From the NCBI GenBank assembly GCA_025963345.1, contig JAOPUS010000174.1, forward strand, positions 1-6,336: a stretch of DNA of 6,336 nt. Direction: 5' to 3'. Made by a program: the position numbers and the translations under genes. The notes under the pieces were generated by a model. That model worked only from the letters and a program-made list of their open reading frames with translations, did no database searches and had not been told where the DNA came from. The DNA comes from Blastococcus sp. (lineage in GTDB: Bacteria > Actinomycetota > Actinomycetes > Mycobacteriales > Geodermatophilaceae). Shown one piece after another: positions 1 through 5,426 of the stretch (the stretch's first letter is position 1; every line of letters starts with the position of its first letter).

Positions 1-1
1 C

Positions 2-889
2 CTTCCCGAGGGCAGCAAGAGCCGGCCGAAGGCCGAGGCCGAGGGCCTGCGCGTGGTCACGCCCGCCGAGGCGGCCGCCGAGGCCGACCTGATCATGATC
101 CTCGCGCCCGACCACGTGCAGCGGACGGTGTACGCGGAGTCGGTGGAGCCGAACCTGCAGGACGGCGACGCGCTGTTCTTCGGCCACGGCTTCAACATCC
201 GCTTCGGCTACATCAAGCCCCCGGCCGGTGTCGACGTCGCCATGGTCGCCCCGAAGGGCCCCGGCCACCTCGTGCGCCGCGAGTTCGAGAACGGCAAGGG
301 CGTGCCCTGCCTGGTCGCCGTCGAGCAGGACGCGAGCGGCAACGCCCTCGCCCTGGCGCTGTCCTACGCGAAGGCGATCGGTGGCACCCGGGCCGGCGTC
401 ATCAAGACGACCTTCGCCGAGGAGACCGAGACCGACCTGTTCGGCGAGCAGGCGGTGCTCTGCGGTGGCGCCAGCGCGCTGATCACTGCCGGGTTCGAGA
501 CCCTCACCGAGGCCGGCTACCAGCCCGAGGTCGCCTACTTCGAGTGCCTGCACGAGCTGAAGCTGATCGTCGACCTCATGTACGAGGGTGGCATCGCCAA
601 GCAGCGCTGGTCGGTGTCCGACACCGCCGAGTACGGCGACTACACCTCCGGGCCGAAGATCATCGACGCCCGCGTGAAGGCGGCCATGGGCGATGTCCTG
701 GCGCGGATCAAGGACGGCACCTGGGCCGCCGAGTTCATCGCCGACCAGGACGCCGGTGCGCCCGACTTCAAGCGCCGCCGGGCCGAGGCCGAGGCGCACC
801 CGATCGAGGAGACCGGGCGCAAGCTGCGCGGCCTGATGAGCTGGGTGTCGGCGTCCGACGACTACACCGGCACGGCTGCCCGCAGCTGA
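2..889 (+). CDS. ilvC: Ketol-acid reductoisomerase, 5' truncated
   Basis: NADPH-dependent acetohydroxyacid isomeroreductase. It converts 2-acetolactate and 2-aceto-2-hydroxybutyrate to the dihydroxy acids of valine/leucine and isoleucine synthesis in the cytoplasm. The frame is open from base 2 (first visible residues LPEGSKSR) and gives 295 residues ending in TGA at 887-889. The class I enzyme is about 330-340 residues, so roughly 40 N-terminal residues carrying the Gly-rich nucleotide-binding loop lie outside the window. The rest of the Rossmann domain is present: the ILAPDHVQ strand, FGHGFNI with the conserved His near visible residue 62, and MVAPKGPGH. The C-terminal domain has the acidic metal ligands in ETDLFGEQ (D and E near visible residues 145 and 149) and in FECLHELK (E near 181 and 185), followed by the conserved SGP turn. 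There is no frameshift. A terminator follows the stop by 12 nt. The identification is secure. Confidence 0.97.
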   Translation, partial: LPEGSKSRPKAEAEGLRVVTPAEAAAEADLIMILAPDHVQRTVYAESVEPNLQDGDALFFGHGFNIRFGYIKPPAGVDVAMVAPKGPGHLVRREFENGKGVPCLVAVEQDASGNALALALSYAKAIGGTRAGVIKTTFAEETETDLFGEQAVLCGGASALITAGFETLTEAGYQPEVAYFECLHELKLIVDLMYEGGIAKQRWSVSDTAEYGDYTSGPKIIDARVKAAMGDVLARIKDGTWAAEFIADQDAGAPDFKRRRAEAEAHPIEETGRKLRGLMSWVSASDDYTGTAARS

Positions 890-901
890 TCCCTCACGCA
901 G

Positions 902-936
902 AACGGCCCCTCTGCCATCGGGCAGGGGGGCCGTTT
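902..936 (+). terminator. Terminator hairpin of ilvC, possibly bidirectional
   Basis: There is a 15-bp stem (902-916 with 921-935) containing one G-T wobble (T911/G926) and a 4-nt ATCG loop. It is followed on the plus strand by a short T run (934-936). It starts 12 nt after the ilvC stop. The convergent minus-strand gene ends at 951, 15 nt away on the other side, so the same hairpin can serve both genes. The T tract is short, as is usual in high-GC actinobacteria. Confidence 0.85.
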
Positions 937-950
937 CGCGTGTCATGACC

Positions 951-1496
951 TCAGTAGCTGATGCCTCGGGAGGCGTAGAACTGCTTGGCCTGCGGCTGCA
1001 TGAGCAGGAACACGATGATCCCGGGCAGGACGAACCCGACCAGGGCCGAGAACGAGAACCCGTAGCCGGACGCCACCGAGAAGATCAGGTAGAGCAGTTG
1101 GACCCCGATGGAGGCGTAGCTGCCCAGCAGGAGCAGGCGTGGTGACTTGCCCTGGATCGCCTGGATGCCGCCGATCAGGACGACCACGGCGGTCGCGATG
1201 GACACCAGGTAGAGGAGCCCCAGGATCAGGTTGAAGTCGAACACGATCCCGATCGCGAACAGCCCGATCAGACCGAACAGGCTCCCGATGCCGCCGATGA
1301 CGATGCCGATGATCGCCGCGGCGGTCACCTGGGACGGGCGCTGGTTGCCCGCCGCGCCGTAGCCGGCCGGGGGACCGGAGGAGGACGGCGCAGGGTTGTA
1401 TCCCTGGGCCGGCTGGGGTGCGCCCCAGCCGGGCTGGTCCTCCGGAGCGCGCCCCTGCGGGTAGTTCGGGTCGGAACCTGGGGTGGGGCTGGACAT
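951..1496 (-). CDS. Proline/glycine-rich four-helix membrane protein, function unknown
   Basis: A 181-residue protein that I cannot assign to a characterised family. Residues 1-56 form a hydrophilic, presumably disordered tail rich in Pro, Gly, Ser and Gln. There is no cleavable signal peptide at the N-terminus. Four hydrophobic stretches follow at about 57-86, 89-115, 119-143 and 148-167, and the protein ends with a short polar tail containing KQFYASRG. The start is ATG at 1494-1496, supported by a perfect AGGAGG (plus-strand 1507-1512) 10 nt upstream. The gene converges on ilvC. The next gene upstream on this strand encodes a protein of the same design with a similar C-terminal end (QFYASRG here, QFFAAHR there), suggesting ancient tandem duplication. 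The 129-base gap between them, with an inverted repeat 45 nt before this start, suggests separate control. It is likely a cytoplasmic-membrane protein with its tail in the cytoplasm (inferred). Confidence 0.85.
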   Translation of the reverse strand: MSSPTPGSDPNYPQGRAPEDQPGWGAPQPAQGYNPAPSSSGPPAGYGAAGNQRPSQVTAAAIIGIVIGGIGSLFGLIGLFAIGIVFDFNLILGLLYLVSIATAVVVLIGGIQAIQGKSPRLLLLGSYASIGVQLLYLIFSVASGYGFSFSALVGFVLPGIIVFLLMQPQAKQFYASRGISY

Positions 1497-1540
1497 GGGG
1501 CAGCTTCCTCCTGGGCAGGCCGCCGGGAGTGGCGGGTCGG

Positions 1541-1570
1541 TGGCGGAGTGTAAGGCGCGTTACACCGCCA
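1541..1570 (-). promoter_or_regulatory. Interrupted inverted repeat upstream of the minus-strand gene
   Basis: The arms are TGGCG-GA-GTGTAA (1541-1553) and TTACAC-CGCCA (1560-1570). Eleven positions pair perfectly, with two extra bases in one arm and a 6-base centre GGCGCG. It lies 45 nt upstream of the ATG at 1496. Reading the minus strand, the arm contains TACACT (1552 down to 1547), which fits a TANNNT -10 hexamer, but no convincing -35 is seen at the usual distance. It could be an operator over a promoter, a stem-loop in the 5' UTR, or a U-less terminator for the upstream minus-strand gene. The repeat is seen; its role is inferred. Confidence 0.45.
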
Positions 1571-1573
1571 GGG

Positions 1574-1613
1574 GGAGATCTCCGATATCGATCCGGATAC
1601 GCCGGTCGACCGG
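1574..1613. repeat. Cluster of short perfect palindromes
   Basis: Four perfect palindromes sit almost edge to edge: GGAGATCTCC (1574-1583), CGATATCG (1583-1590), ATCCGGAT (1591-1598) and CCGGTCGACCGG (1602-1613). They fill the gap between the minus-strand gene ending at 1626 and the inverted repeat at 1541-1570. None has a loop, so they look more like protein-binding DNA than RNA hairpins. Chance is possible, since short palindromes are common. Confidence 0.4.
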
Positions 1614-1625
1614 ACGGGTTGACGC

Positions 1626-2438
1626 TCAGGCCCCGCGGCGTGCCCGGTGGGCGGCGAAGAACTGTGCCGACGGCGGCAGGCAGAGCAGGACGACGATCGC
1701 CAGCGCTGCCACCAGGAGGAGCAGGTTGAAGACGATGCCGCCGCCGCTGCTGCTACCGCTGTCGCCGACGCTGCCGAAGAACCCGATCAGGGAGAAGGCC
1801 AGGGCGATCGACCCGGCGACCAGGAGCATCACGCGGCTGCGCCCACGCAGGGCCCACACCGAGCCCCAGATCATGACCACCGTCCACGCCAGGGCGAGCA
1901 GTCCGACGACGATGAGCACCCCGCCGACGGCGCCAGCGACAGCGCCCAGTCCGGGGATCTGCTCGTCCGCGGAGCCGGCCGACCCCGAGGCGACGGCCCC
2001 GACAACGATGCTGAACAGGGAGACGAGCACTCCGAGCGCACCGAAGATGAAGCCGAGGACGGCGGCGATGATCACGTGCGGCGGCTTGGCGGGCACCGCC
2101 GACATGCCGTACTGGCCGTACCCGGGCTGGCCGTAGGCCGGCTGCTGCCCGTACTGGGCGTCGTACGGAGCGGGCGCGGCGTACGGCTGCTGCTGGCCGT
2201 ACTCGGGCTGCCCGTAGGCCGGCGGCTGCCCGTACGGGGGCTGCTGCGGCTGGCCGTACTGGGGCTGACCCTGCGGGGGCTGGCCGTACTGGGGCTGGCC
2301 GTACTGGGGCTGGCCCTGCGAGGGCTGCCCGTAGCCCGGCTGCTGCCCGTGAGGGTCCGCCGGGGTCCCGTACGGCTGCCCACTGCCGCCCTGGCCGTAG
2401 GGGTCGTCGGAACGACCCGGGTCGTCGGTCTGGCTCAT
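1626..2438 (-). CDS. Tyr/Gln/Pro/Gly-rich four-helix membrane protein, function unknown
   Basis: A 270-residue protein of unknown function. Residues 1-118 are a low-complexity hydrophilic tail dominated by QPxYGQ-type repeats (QPQYGQ, QPPAYGQ, QPEYGQ), with Asp-rich residues at the very start. Four hydrophobic segments follow at about 121-150, 164-192, 203-222 and 235-254. A Ser/Gly-rich loop (about 224-234) separates the last two, and the tail is short and basic (AHRARRGA). The start is ATG at 2436-2438, with GGAGG (plus-strand 2444-2448) 5 nt upstream. The frame stays open 110 codons further upstream, but that part is Arg-rich, overlaps serA and is rejected. The gene is divergent from serA, with 134 bases between the starts. 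The architecture matches the downstream 181-residue protein. Such tails with a membrane-domain cluster are common in actinobacteria and are usually annotated as hypothetical; a role is not deducible. Confidence 0.88.
   Translation of the reverse strand: MSQTDDPGRSDDPYGQGGSGQPYGTPADPHGQQPGYGQPSQGQPQYGQPQYGQPPQGQPQYGQPQQPPYGQPPAYGQPEYGQQQPYAAPAPYDAQYGQQPAYGQPGYGQYGMSAVPAKPPHVIIAAVLGFIFGALGVLVSLFSIVVGAVASGSAGSADEQIPGLGAVAGAVGGVLIVVGLLALAWTVVMIWGSVWALRGRSRVMLLVAGSIALAFSLIGFFGSVGDSGSSSGGGIVFNLLLLVAALAIVVLLCLPPSAQFFAAHRARRGA
2250..2324 (-). repeat. 15-bp tandem repeat encoding PQYGQ units
   Basis: Five contiguous 15-bp units lie inside the coding region for the disordered tail. Three are identical (CTGGCCGTACTGGGG at 2250-2264, 2280-2294 and 2295-2309). 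Two are variants of each other (2265-2279 and 2310-2324), giving the order A-B-A-A-B'. On the minus strand A encodes PQYGQ and the variant encodes PPQGQ or PSQGQ. Decayed units extend on both sides. The unit length keeps the frame, so copy-number change would only lengthen or shorten the tail. Confidence 0.85.
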
Positions 2439-2558
2439 GGTCTCCTCCGTCGGCTCCGGCAGTCCCGGATCTCGTTCGGCCAGGATGTCGGGGCGGCCGG
2501 TCGGGCACAAGCACGCCACTCCTGCCGGTGCGGTGTCGAGCCGCTCCGGGCGCGCTCC

Positions 2559-2564
2559 TAGGCT
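2559..2564 (+). promoter_or_regulatory. Putative -10 element of a leaderless serA promoter
   Basis: TAGGCT matches the TANNNT -10 pattern and ends 8 nt before the GTG at 2573, which would place transcription initiation on or next to the start codon. No Shine-Dalgarno is seen before that GTG, consistent with leaderless translation. The -35 region is weak (TCGAGC at 2536-2541, 17-nt spacer). leuB has a near-identical hexamer at the same distance. Confidence 0.55.
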
Positions 2565-2572
2565 GTCGCCCT

Positions 2573-4174
2573 GTGACCACGACCATGCCCGTCGTCCTGA
2601 TCGCCGAAGAGCTCGCCCCGAGCGTCCTGGAGGTGCTCGGCGCCGACGTCGAGATCCGGCACGTCGACGGCGCCGACCGTGCGGCCCTGCTCCCTGCTCT
2701 CGCCGACGCGGCGGCGGTGATGATCCGCAGCGCCACGCAGATCGACGCCGAGGCACTGGCTGCGGCACCGAACCTGAAGGTGGTCGCGCGCGCGGGCATC
2801 GGGCTGGACAACGTCGACGTCCCGGCCGCCACCGAGCGCGGGGTCATGGTGGTGAACGCGCCGACGTCGAACATCGTCAGCGCCGCCGAGCACGCCGTCG
2901 CCCTGCTGCTCGCCGCCGCCCGCCAGATCCCGGCCGCCGACGCGTCGTTGCGCGAGGGTGCCTGGAAGCGATCGAAGTTCATGGGCGTCGAGGTCACCGA
3001 CAAGACCGTCGGCGTCGTCGGGCTCGGGCGCATCGGCGTTCTCGTGGCTCAGCGCCTGGCCGCCTTCGGCGTCACGCTGATCGCCTACGACCCCTACATC
3101 CAGCCCGGCCGCGCGGCCCAGCTGGGCGTGCGGCTGGTCTCGCTGGAGGAGCTGCTCCGCGAGTCGGACTTCATCACCATCCACCTGCCGAAGACGCCCG
3201 AGACACTGGGCCTCATCGGCGCCGCGGAGCTGGCCACCACCAAGAAGGGCGTCATCATCGTCAACGCCGCCCGTGGTGGGCTGGTCGACGAGGCGGCCCT
3301 GGCGGAGGCGCTGGCCTCGGGCCAGGTCGGCGCTGCGGGCATCGACGTCTACGCCAAGGAGCCGTGCACCGACAGCCCGCTGTTCGGGCTGCCGAACACG
3401 GTCGTGACGCCGCACCTGGGCGCGTCGACCACCGAGGCCCAGGACAAGGCCGGCACGGCCGTGGCCCGCTCGGTACGGCTCGCACTACAGGGAGAGTTCG
3501 TTCCCGACGCGGTGAACGTCCAGGCCGGCGGGGTCGTCGCCGAGGACGTCCGCCCGGGCCTCCCGCTGGCGGAGAAGCTCGGCCGGGTGTTCACCGCCGT
3601 GGCCGGGGGGCTCGCCCAGTCGGTGAACGTCGAGGTGCGCGGCAAGATCGCGGAGTTCGACGTCTCGGTGGTGCAGCTCGCCGTCCTCAAGGGCGTCTTC
3701 TCCGACGTCGTCGAGGAGCAGGTGACCTACGTGAACGCCCCCCTGCTGGCCGAGCAGCGCGGCCTGGAGGTCTCACTCTCCAGCGACGTCGAGAGCCCCG
3801 ACTACCGCAACCTGATCACCGTGCGCGGCGCGATGGCCGACGGCACCGCGGTGACCGTCTCCGGCACTCTGTTCGGCAAGAACCAGGTGCCGAAGCTGAC
3901 CGAGGTCGACGGGTTCGACATCGACCTGGACCTCTCGGGCTACCTGCTGTTCTTCATCTACACCGACCGGCCGGGTGTCGTCGGCACTGTCGGCGCCGCG
4001 CTCGGGGAGGCCGGCGTGAACATCGCCGGGGCCCAGGTCAGCCGCACCACTCGCGGGGGAGAGGCACTGATGGCGGTCACCGTCGACGGTCAGGTCCCGG
4101 CGGAGCTGCTGGGCGACATCGCCGGCCGGATCGGGGCCCGCGAGGCCCGGGCCGCCGACCTCCACACCGTCTGA
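2573..4174 (+). CDS. serA: D-3-phosphoglycerate dehydrogenase
   Basis: Oxidises 3-phosphoglycerate to 3-phosphohydroxypyruvate with NAD+, the first step of phosphorylated serine synthesis, in the cytoplasm. The 533-residue product is the long, type I form typical of mycobacteria and relatives. The N-terminal part of the catalytic domain is followed by the NAD-binding Rossmann domain with VGVVGLGRIG (146-155) and AYDPY (171-175). The catalytic triad is present: Arg in NAARGG (R234), Glu in AKEP (E263) and His in TPHLG (H281). An intervening allosteric-substrate-binding domain covers about 320-455. A C-terminal ACT domain (about 457-528) contains YTDRPG and GVNIAGAQ, retaining the Tyr, Asp and Asn positions that bind serine in the M. 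tuberculosis enzyme, so feedback inhibition is likely. The start is taken as GTG 2573, directly behind a -10-like hexamer; ATG 2585 (529 residues) is the alternative and no clear ribosome binding site supports either. leuB begins 16 nt after the stop. Confidence 0.96.
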   Translation: MTTTMPVVLIAEELAPSVLEVLGADVEIRHVDGADRAALLPALADAAAVMIRSATQIDAEALAAAPNLKVVARAGIGLDNVDVPAATERGVMVVNAPTSNIVSAAEHAVALLLAAARQIPAADASLREGAWKRSKFMGVEVTDKTVGVVGLGRIGVLVAQRLAAFGVTLIAYDPYIQPGRAAQLGVRLVSLEELLRESDFITIHLPKTPETLGLIGAAELATTKKGVIIVNAARGGLVDEAALAEALASGQVGAAGIDVYAKEPCTDSPLFGLPNTVVTPHLGASTTEAQDKAGTAVARSVRLALQGEFVPDAVNVQAGGVVAEDVRPGLPLAEKLGRVFTAVAGGLAQSVNVEVRGKIAEFDVSVVQLAVLKGVFSDVVEEQVTYVNAPLLAEQRGLEVSLSSDVESPDYRNLITVRGAMADGTAVTVSGTLFGKNQVPKLTEVDGFDIDLDLSGYLLFFIYTDRPGVVGTVGAALGEAGVNIAGAQVSRTTRGGEALMAVTVDGQVPAELLGDIAGRIGAREARAADLHTV

Positions 4175-4176
4175 CC

Positions 4177-4182
4177 TAGGGT
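4177..4182 (+). promoter_or_regulatory. Putative -10 element of a leaderless leuB promoter
   Basis: TAGGGT fits TANNNT and lies 2 nt after the serA stop, ending exactly 8 nt before the leuB ATG (4191). No Shine-Dalgarno is present in the 16-nt gap. A weak -35 (CCGACC, 4155-4160, 16-nt spacer) would lie inside the serA 3' end. The same hexamer and spacing occur before serA. leuB may also be read through from serA. Confidence 0.55.
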
Positions 4183-4190
4183 TCTTTGCC

Positions 4191-5213
4191 ATGCGGCTGG
4201 CAGTGATCGCGGGTGACGGGATCGGTCCCGAGGTGGTGGCCGAAGGGCTGAAGGTTCTCCGGGAGGTGGCTCCCGATGTCGAGACCACCGACTACGACCT
4301 CGGTGCCATGCGGTGGCAGCACACCGGTGAGCTGCTGCCGGACACGGTGCTCGACGAGTTGCGGCAGCACGACGCGATCCTGCTCGGCGCCATCGGCGAC
4401 CCCAGCGTGCCGCCGGGGATCCTCGAGCGCGGGCTGCTGCTCCGGCTGCGGTTCGAGCTCGACCACCACGTCAACCTGCGCCCGGCCAAGCTCTTCGACG
4501 GCGTGCGCAGCCCCCTGGCCGACCCCGGTCCCATCGACATGCTCTGCATCCGCGAGGGCACCGAGGGGCCCTACGTCGGCAACGGCGGGGTGCTCCGCAA
4601 GGACACTCCGCACGAGGTCGCCACGGAGGTCTCGCTCAACACCGCGTTCGGGGTGGAGCGGGTCGTGCGGTACGCCTTCGAGCGGGCCGTGGCGCGGCCG
4701 CGCAAGCACCTCACGCTGATCCACAAGACGAACGTGCTCACCCACGCCGGCGGGCTCTGGTCGCGCATCGTCGAGGAGGTGGCACCGGAGTTCCCCGAGG
4801 TCACCGTCGCCTACCAGCACGTCGACGCCGCCTCGATGTTCTTCATCACCGACCCGGGCCGCTACGACGTGATCGTCACCGACAACCTCTTCGGCGACAT
4901 CGTCACCGACGTCGCGGCCGCGGTGACCGGCGGGATCGGCCTGGCCGCCAGCGGCAACCTCGACGTCTCGGGCACCAACCCGAGCATGTTCGAGCCGGTG
5001 CACGGCTCGGCACCCGACATCGCCGGTCAGGGCATCGCCGACCCGACGGCCACGGTGCTCTCGATCGGGCTGCTGCTGGACCACCTGGGGCGCACCGAGC
5101 AGGCGAAGAAGGTCAACGCCGCCGTGGCCTTCGACCTGTCCACCCGCTCACCGCAGGGGCCGGTCCGGACCACCGACGTCGGCGACCGGCTCGCGGCCCT
5201 CGCCAGCGGCTGA
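4191..5213 (+). CDS. leuB: 3-isopropylmalate dehydrogenase
   Basis: NAD-dependent oxidative decarboxylation of 3-isopropylmalate to 2-oxoisocaproate in leucine synthesis. In organisms with citramalate synthase, LeuB also acts on erythro-3-methylmalate to give 2-oxobutyrate for isoleucine. The 340 residues match the usual actinobacterial length. Visible landmarks: AGDGIGPE (7-14), LLLRLRFELD followed by VNLRP with the substrate-binding arginines (R85, R97), IREGTEGPY (R121, Y128), the catalytic lysine in HKTN (K179), metal-binding aspartates in QHVDA (D212) and in NLFGDIVTD (D236, D240), and the NAD-binding stretch EPVHGSAPDIAGQG (268-281). The start is ATG 4191, aligned with the family N-terminus. 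It follows serA by 16 nt with its own -10-like element. Its product can act downstream of CimA, encoded by the next full-size gene, so one isoleucine route links the two. Confidence 0.97.
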   Translation: MRLAVIAGDGIGPEVVAEGLKVLREVAPDVETTDYDLGAMRWQHTGELLPDTVLDELRQHDAILLGAIGDPSVPPGILERGLLLRLRFELDHHVNLRPAKLFDGVRSPLADPGPIDMLCIREGTEGPYVGNGGVLRKDTPHEVATEVSLNTAFGVERVVRYAFERAVARPRKHLTLIHKTNVLTHAGGLWSRIVEEVAPEFPEVTVAYQHVDAASMFFITDPGRYDVIVTDNLFGDIVTDVAAAVTGGIGLAASGNLDVSGTNPSMFEPVHGSAPDIAGQGIADPTATVLSIGLLLDHLGRTEQAKKVNAAVAFDLSTRSPQGPVRTTDVGDRLAALASG

Positions 5214-5238
5214 GCGGCCGTCCGCTATCCGCACCGAG

Positions 5239-5278
5239 GGGTCGCCGTCCTCACCGCAGAACGTCAGGACGGCGACCC
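5239..5278 (+). terminator. 13-bp hairpin downstream of leuB, no U tract
   Basis: A perfect 13-bp stem (5239-5251 with 5266-5278, arms GGGTCGCCGTCCT and its complement) encloses a 14-nt loop, 25 nt after the leuB stop. No T run follows, so it is either a U-less actinobacterial terminator or an mRNA-stabilising structure. A competing 8-bp pairing (5249-5256 with 5281-5288, CCTCACCG/CGGTGAGG) shares bases with it, so the two cannot form together. Confidence 0.55.
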
Positions 5279-5348
5279 GACGGTGAGGTCGGCGATCGTG
5301 GTCGGTCCGCCTTCGACGGGCGACGGGGTGCCAGGCGGGGAGGCGACC

Positions 5349-5399
5349 GTGATTTACTCGTCGGCGATGCACACCACCGGCACGATCATCATCAGCTAG
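5349..5399 (+). CDS. Isoleucine-rich leader peptide of cimA
   Basis: A 16-residue ORF, MIYSSAMHTTGTIIIS, running from GTG 5349 to TAG 5397-5399. The start is chosen because GGGGAGG lies 5 nt upstream; the in-frame ATG at 5367 (10 residues) has no ribosome binding site. Four of 16 codons are Ile (ATT at 5352 and ATC-ATC-ATC at 5385-5393). Three are Thr, the precursor of isoleucine in the other route to 2-oxobutyrate. The Ile triplet sits one codon before the stop, and the following hairpin begins within the stop codon, so ribosome position should directly affect folding. The peptide itself probably has no function. The next gene makes an isoleucine precursor, which fits Ile sensing. A chance ORF is the alternative, but the good Shine-Dalgarno, the Ile run and the adjacent terminator together argue against it. 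Confidence 0.72.
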   Translation: MIYSSAMHTTGTIIIS

Positions 5400-5426
5400 C
5401 GCGCAGTCACCTCCCCGACTGCGCGC
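5399..5426 (+). promoter_or_regulatory. Leader hairpin preceding the attenuator
   Basis: A perfect 10-bp stem (GCGCGCAGTC at 5399-5408, GACTGCGCGC at 5417-5426) with the 8-nt loop ACCTCCCC (5409-5416). Its first base is the last base of the leader stop codon, and its last base abuts the terminator stem. A ribosome at the stop codon would cover its 5' arm. The loop contains CCTCCCC, an exact complement of the leader Shine-Dalgarno GGGGAGG. Confidence 0.7.

Noticed and set aside
2528..2572. Upstream GTG 2528 as the serA start
   Set aside because: The extra 15 residues have no counterpart in SerA proteins and there is no ribosome binding site; the -10-like hexamer at 2559-2564 would lie within the coding region.
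2439..2768. 110-codon upstream extension of the Tyr/Gln-rich membrane protein
   Set aside because: The extension is Arg-rich, overlaps serA antisense, and a good GGAGG lies 5 nt before the ATG at 2438.
1753..3033. Long minus-strand open frame (426 codons) overlapping serA and the Tyr/Gln-rich gene
   Set aside because: The product is Arg/Ala/Pro-rich with no recognisable domain and is antisense to a well-supported gene; this is the usual high-GC shadow frame.
2437..4179. Plus-strand open frame (580 codons) overlapping serA in another phase
   Set aside because: Arg/Gly-rich composition with no family features; serA in the other frame has complete catalytic and ACT motifs.
5324..5345. Possible T-box-like motif (GGGTGCC) upstream of cimA
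   Set aside because: It does not match the conserved T-box core, and there is no room for or sign of a long Stem I with a specifier loop; the leader ORF explains the region better.
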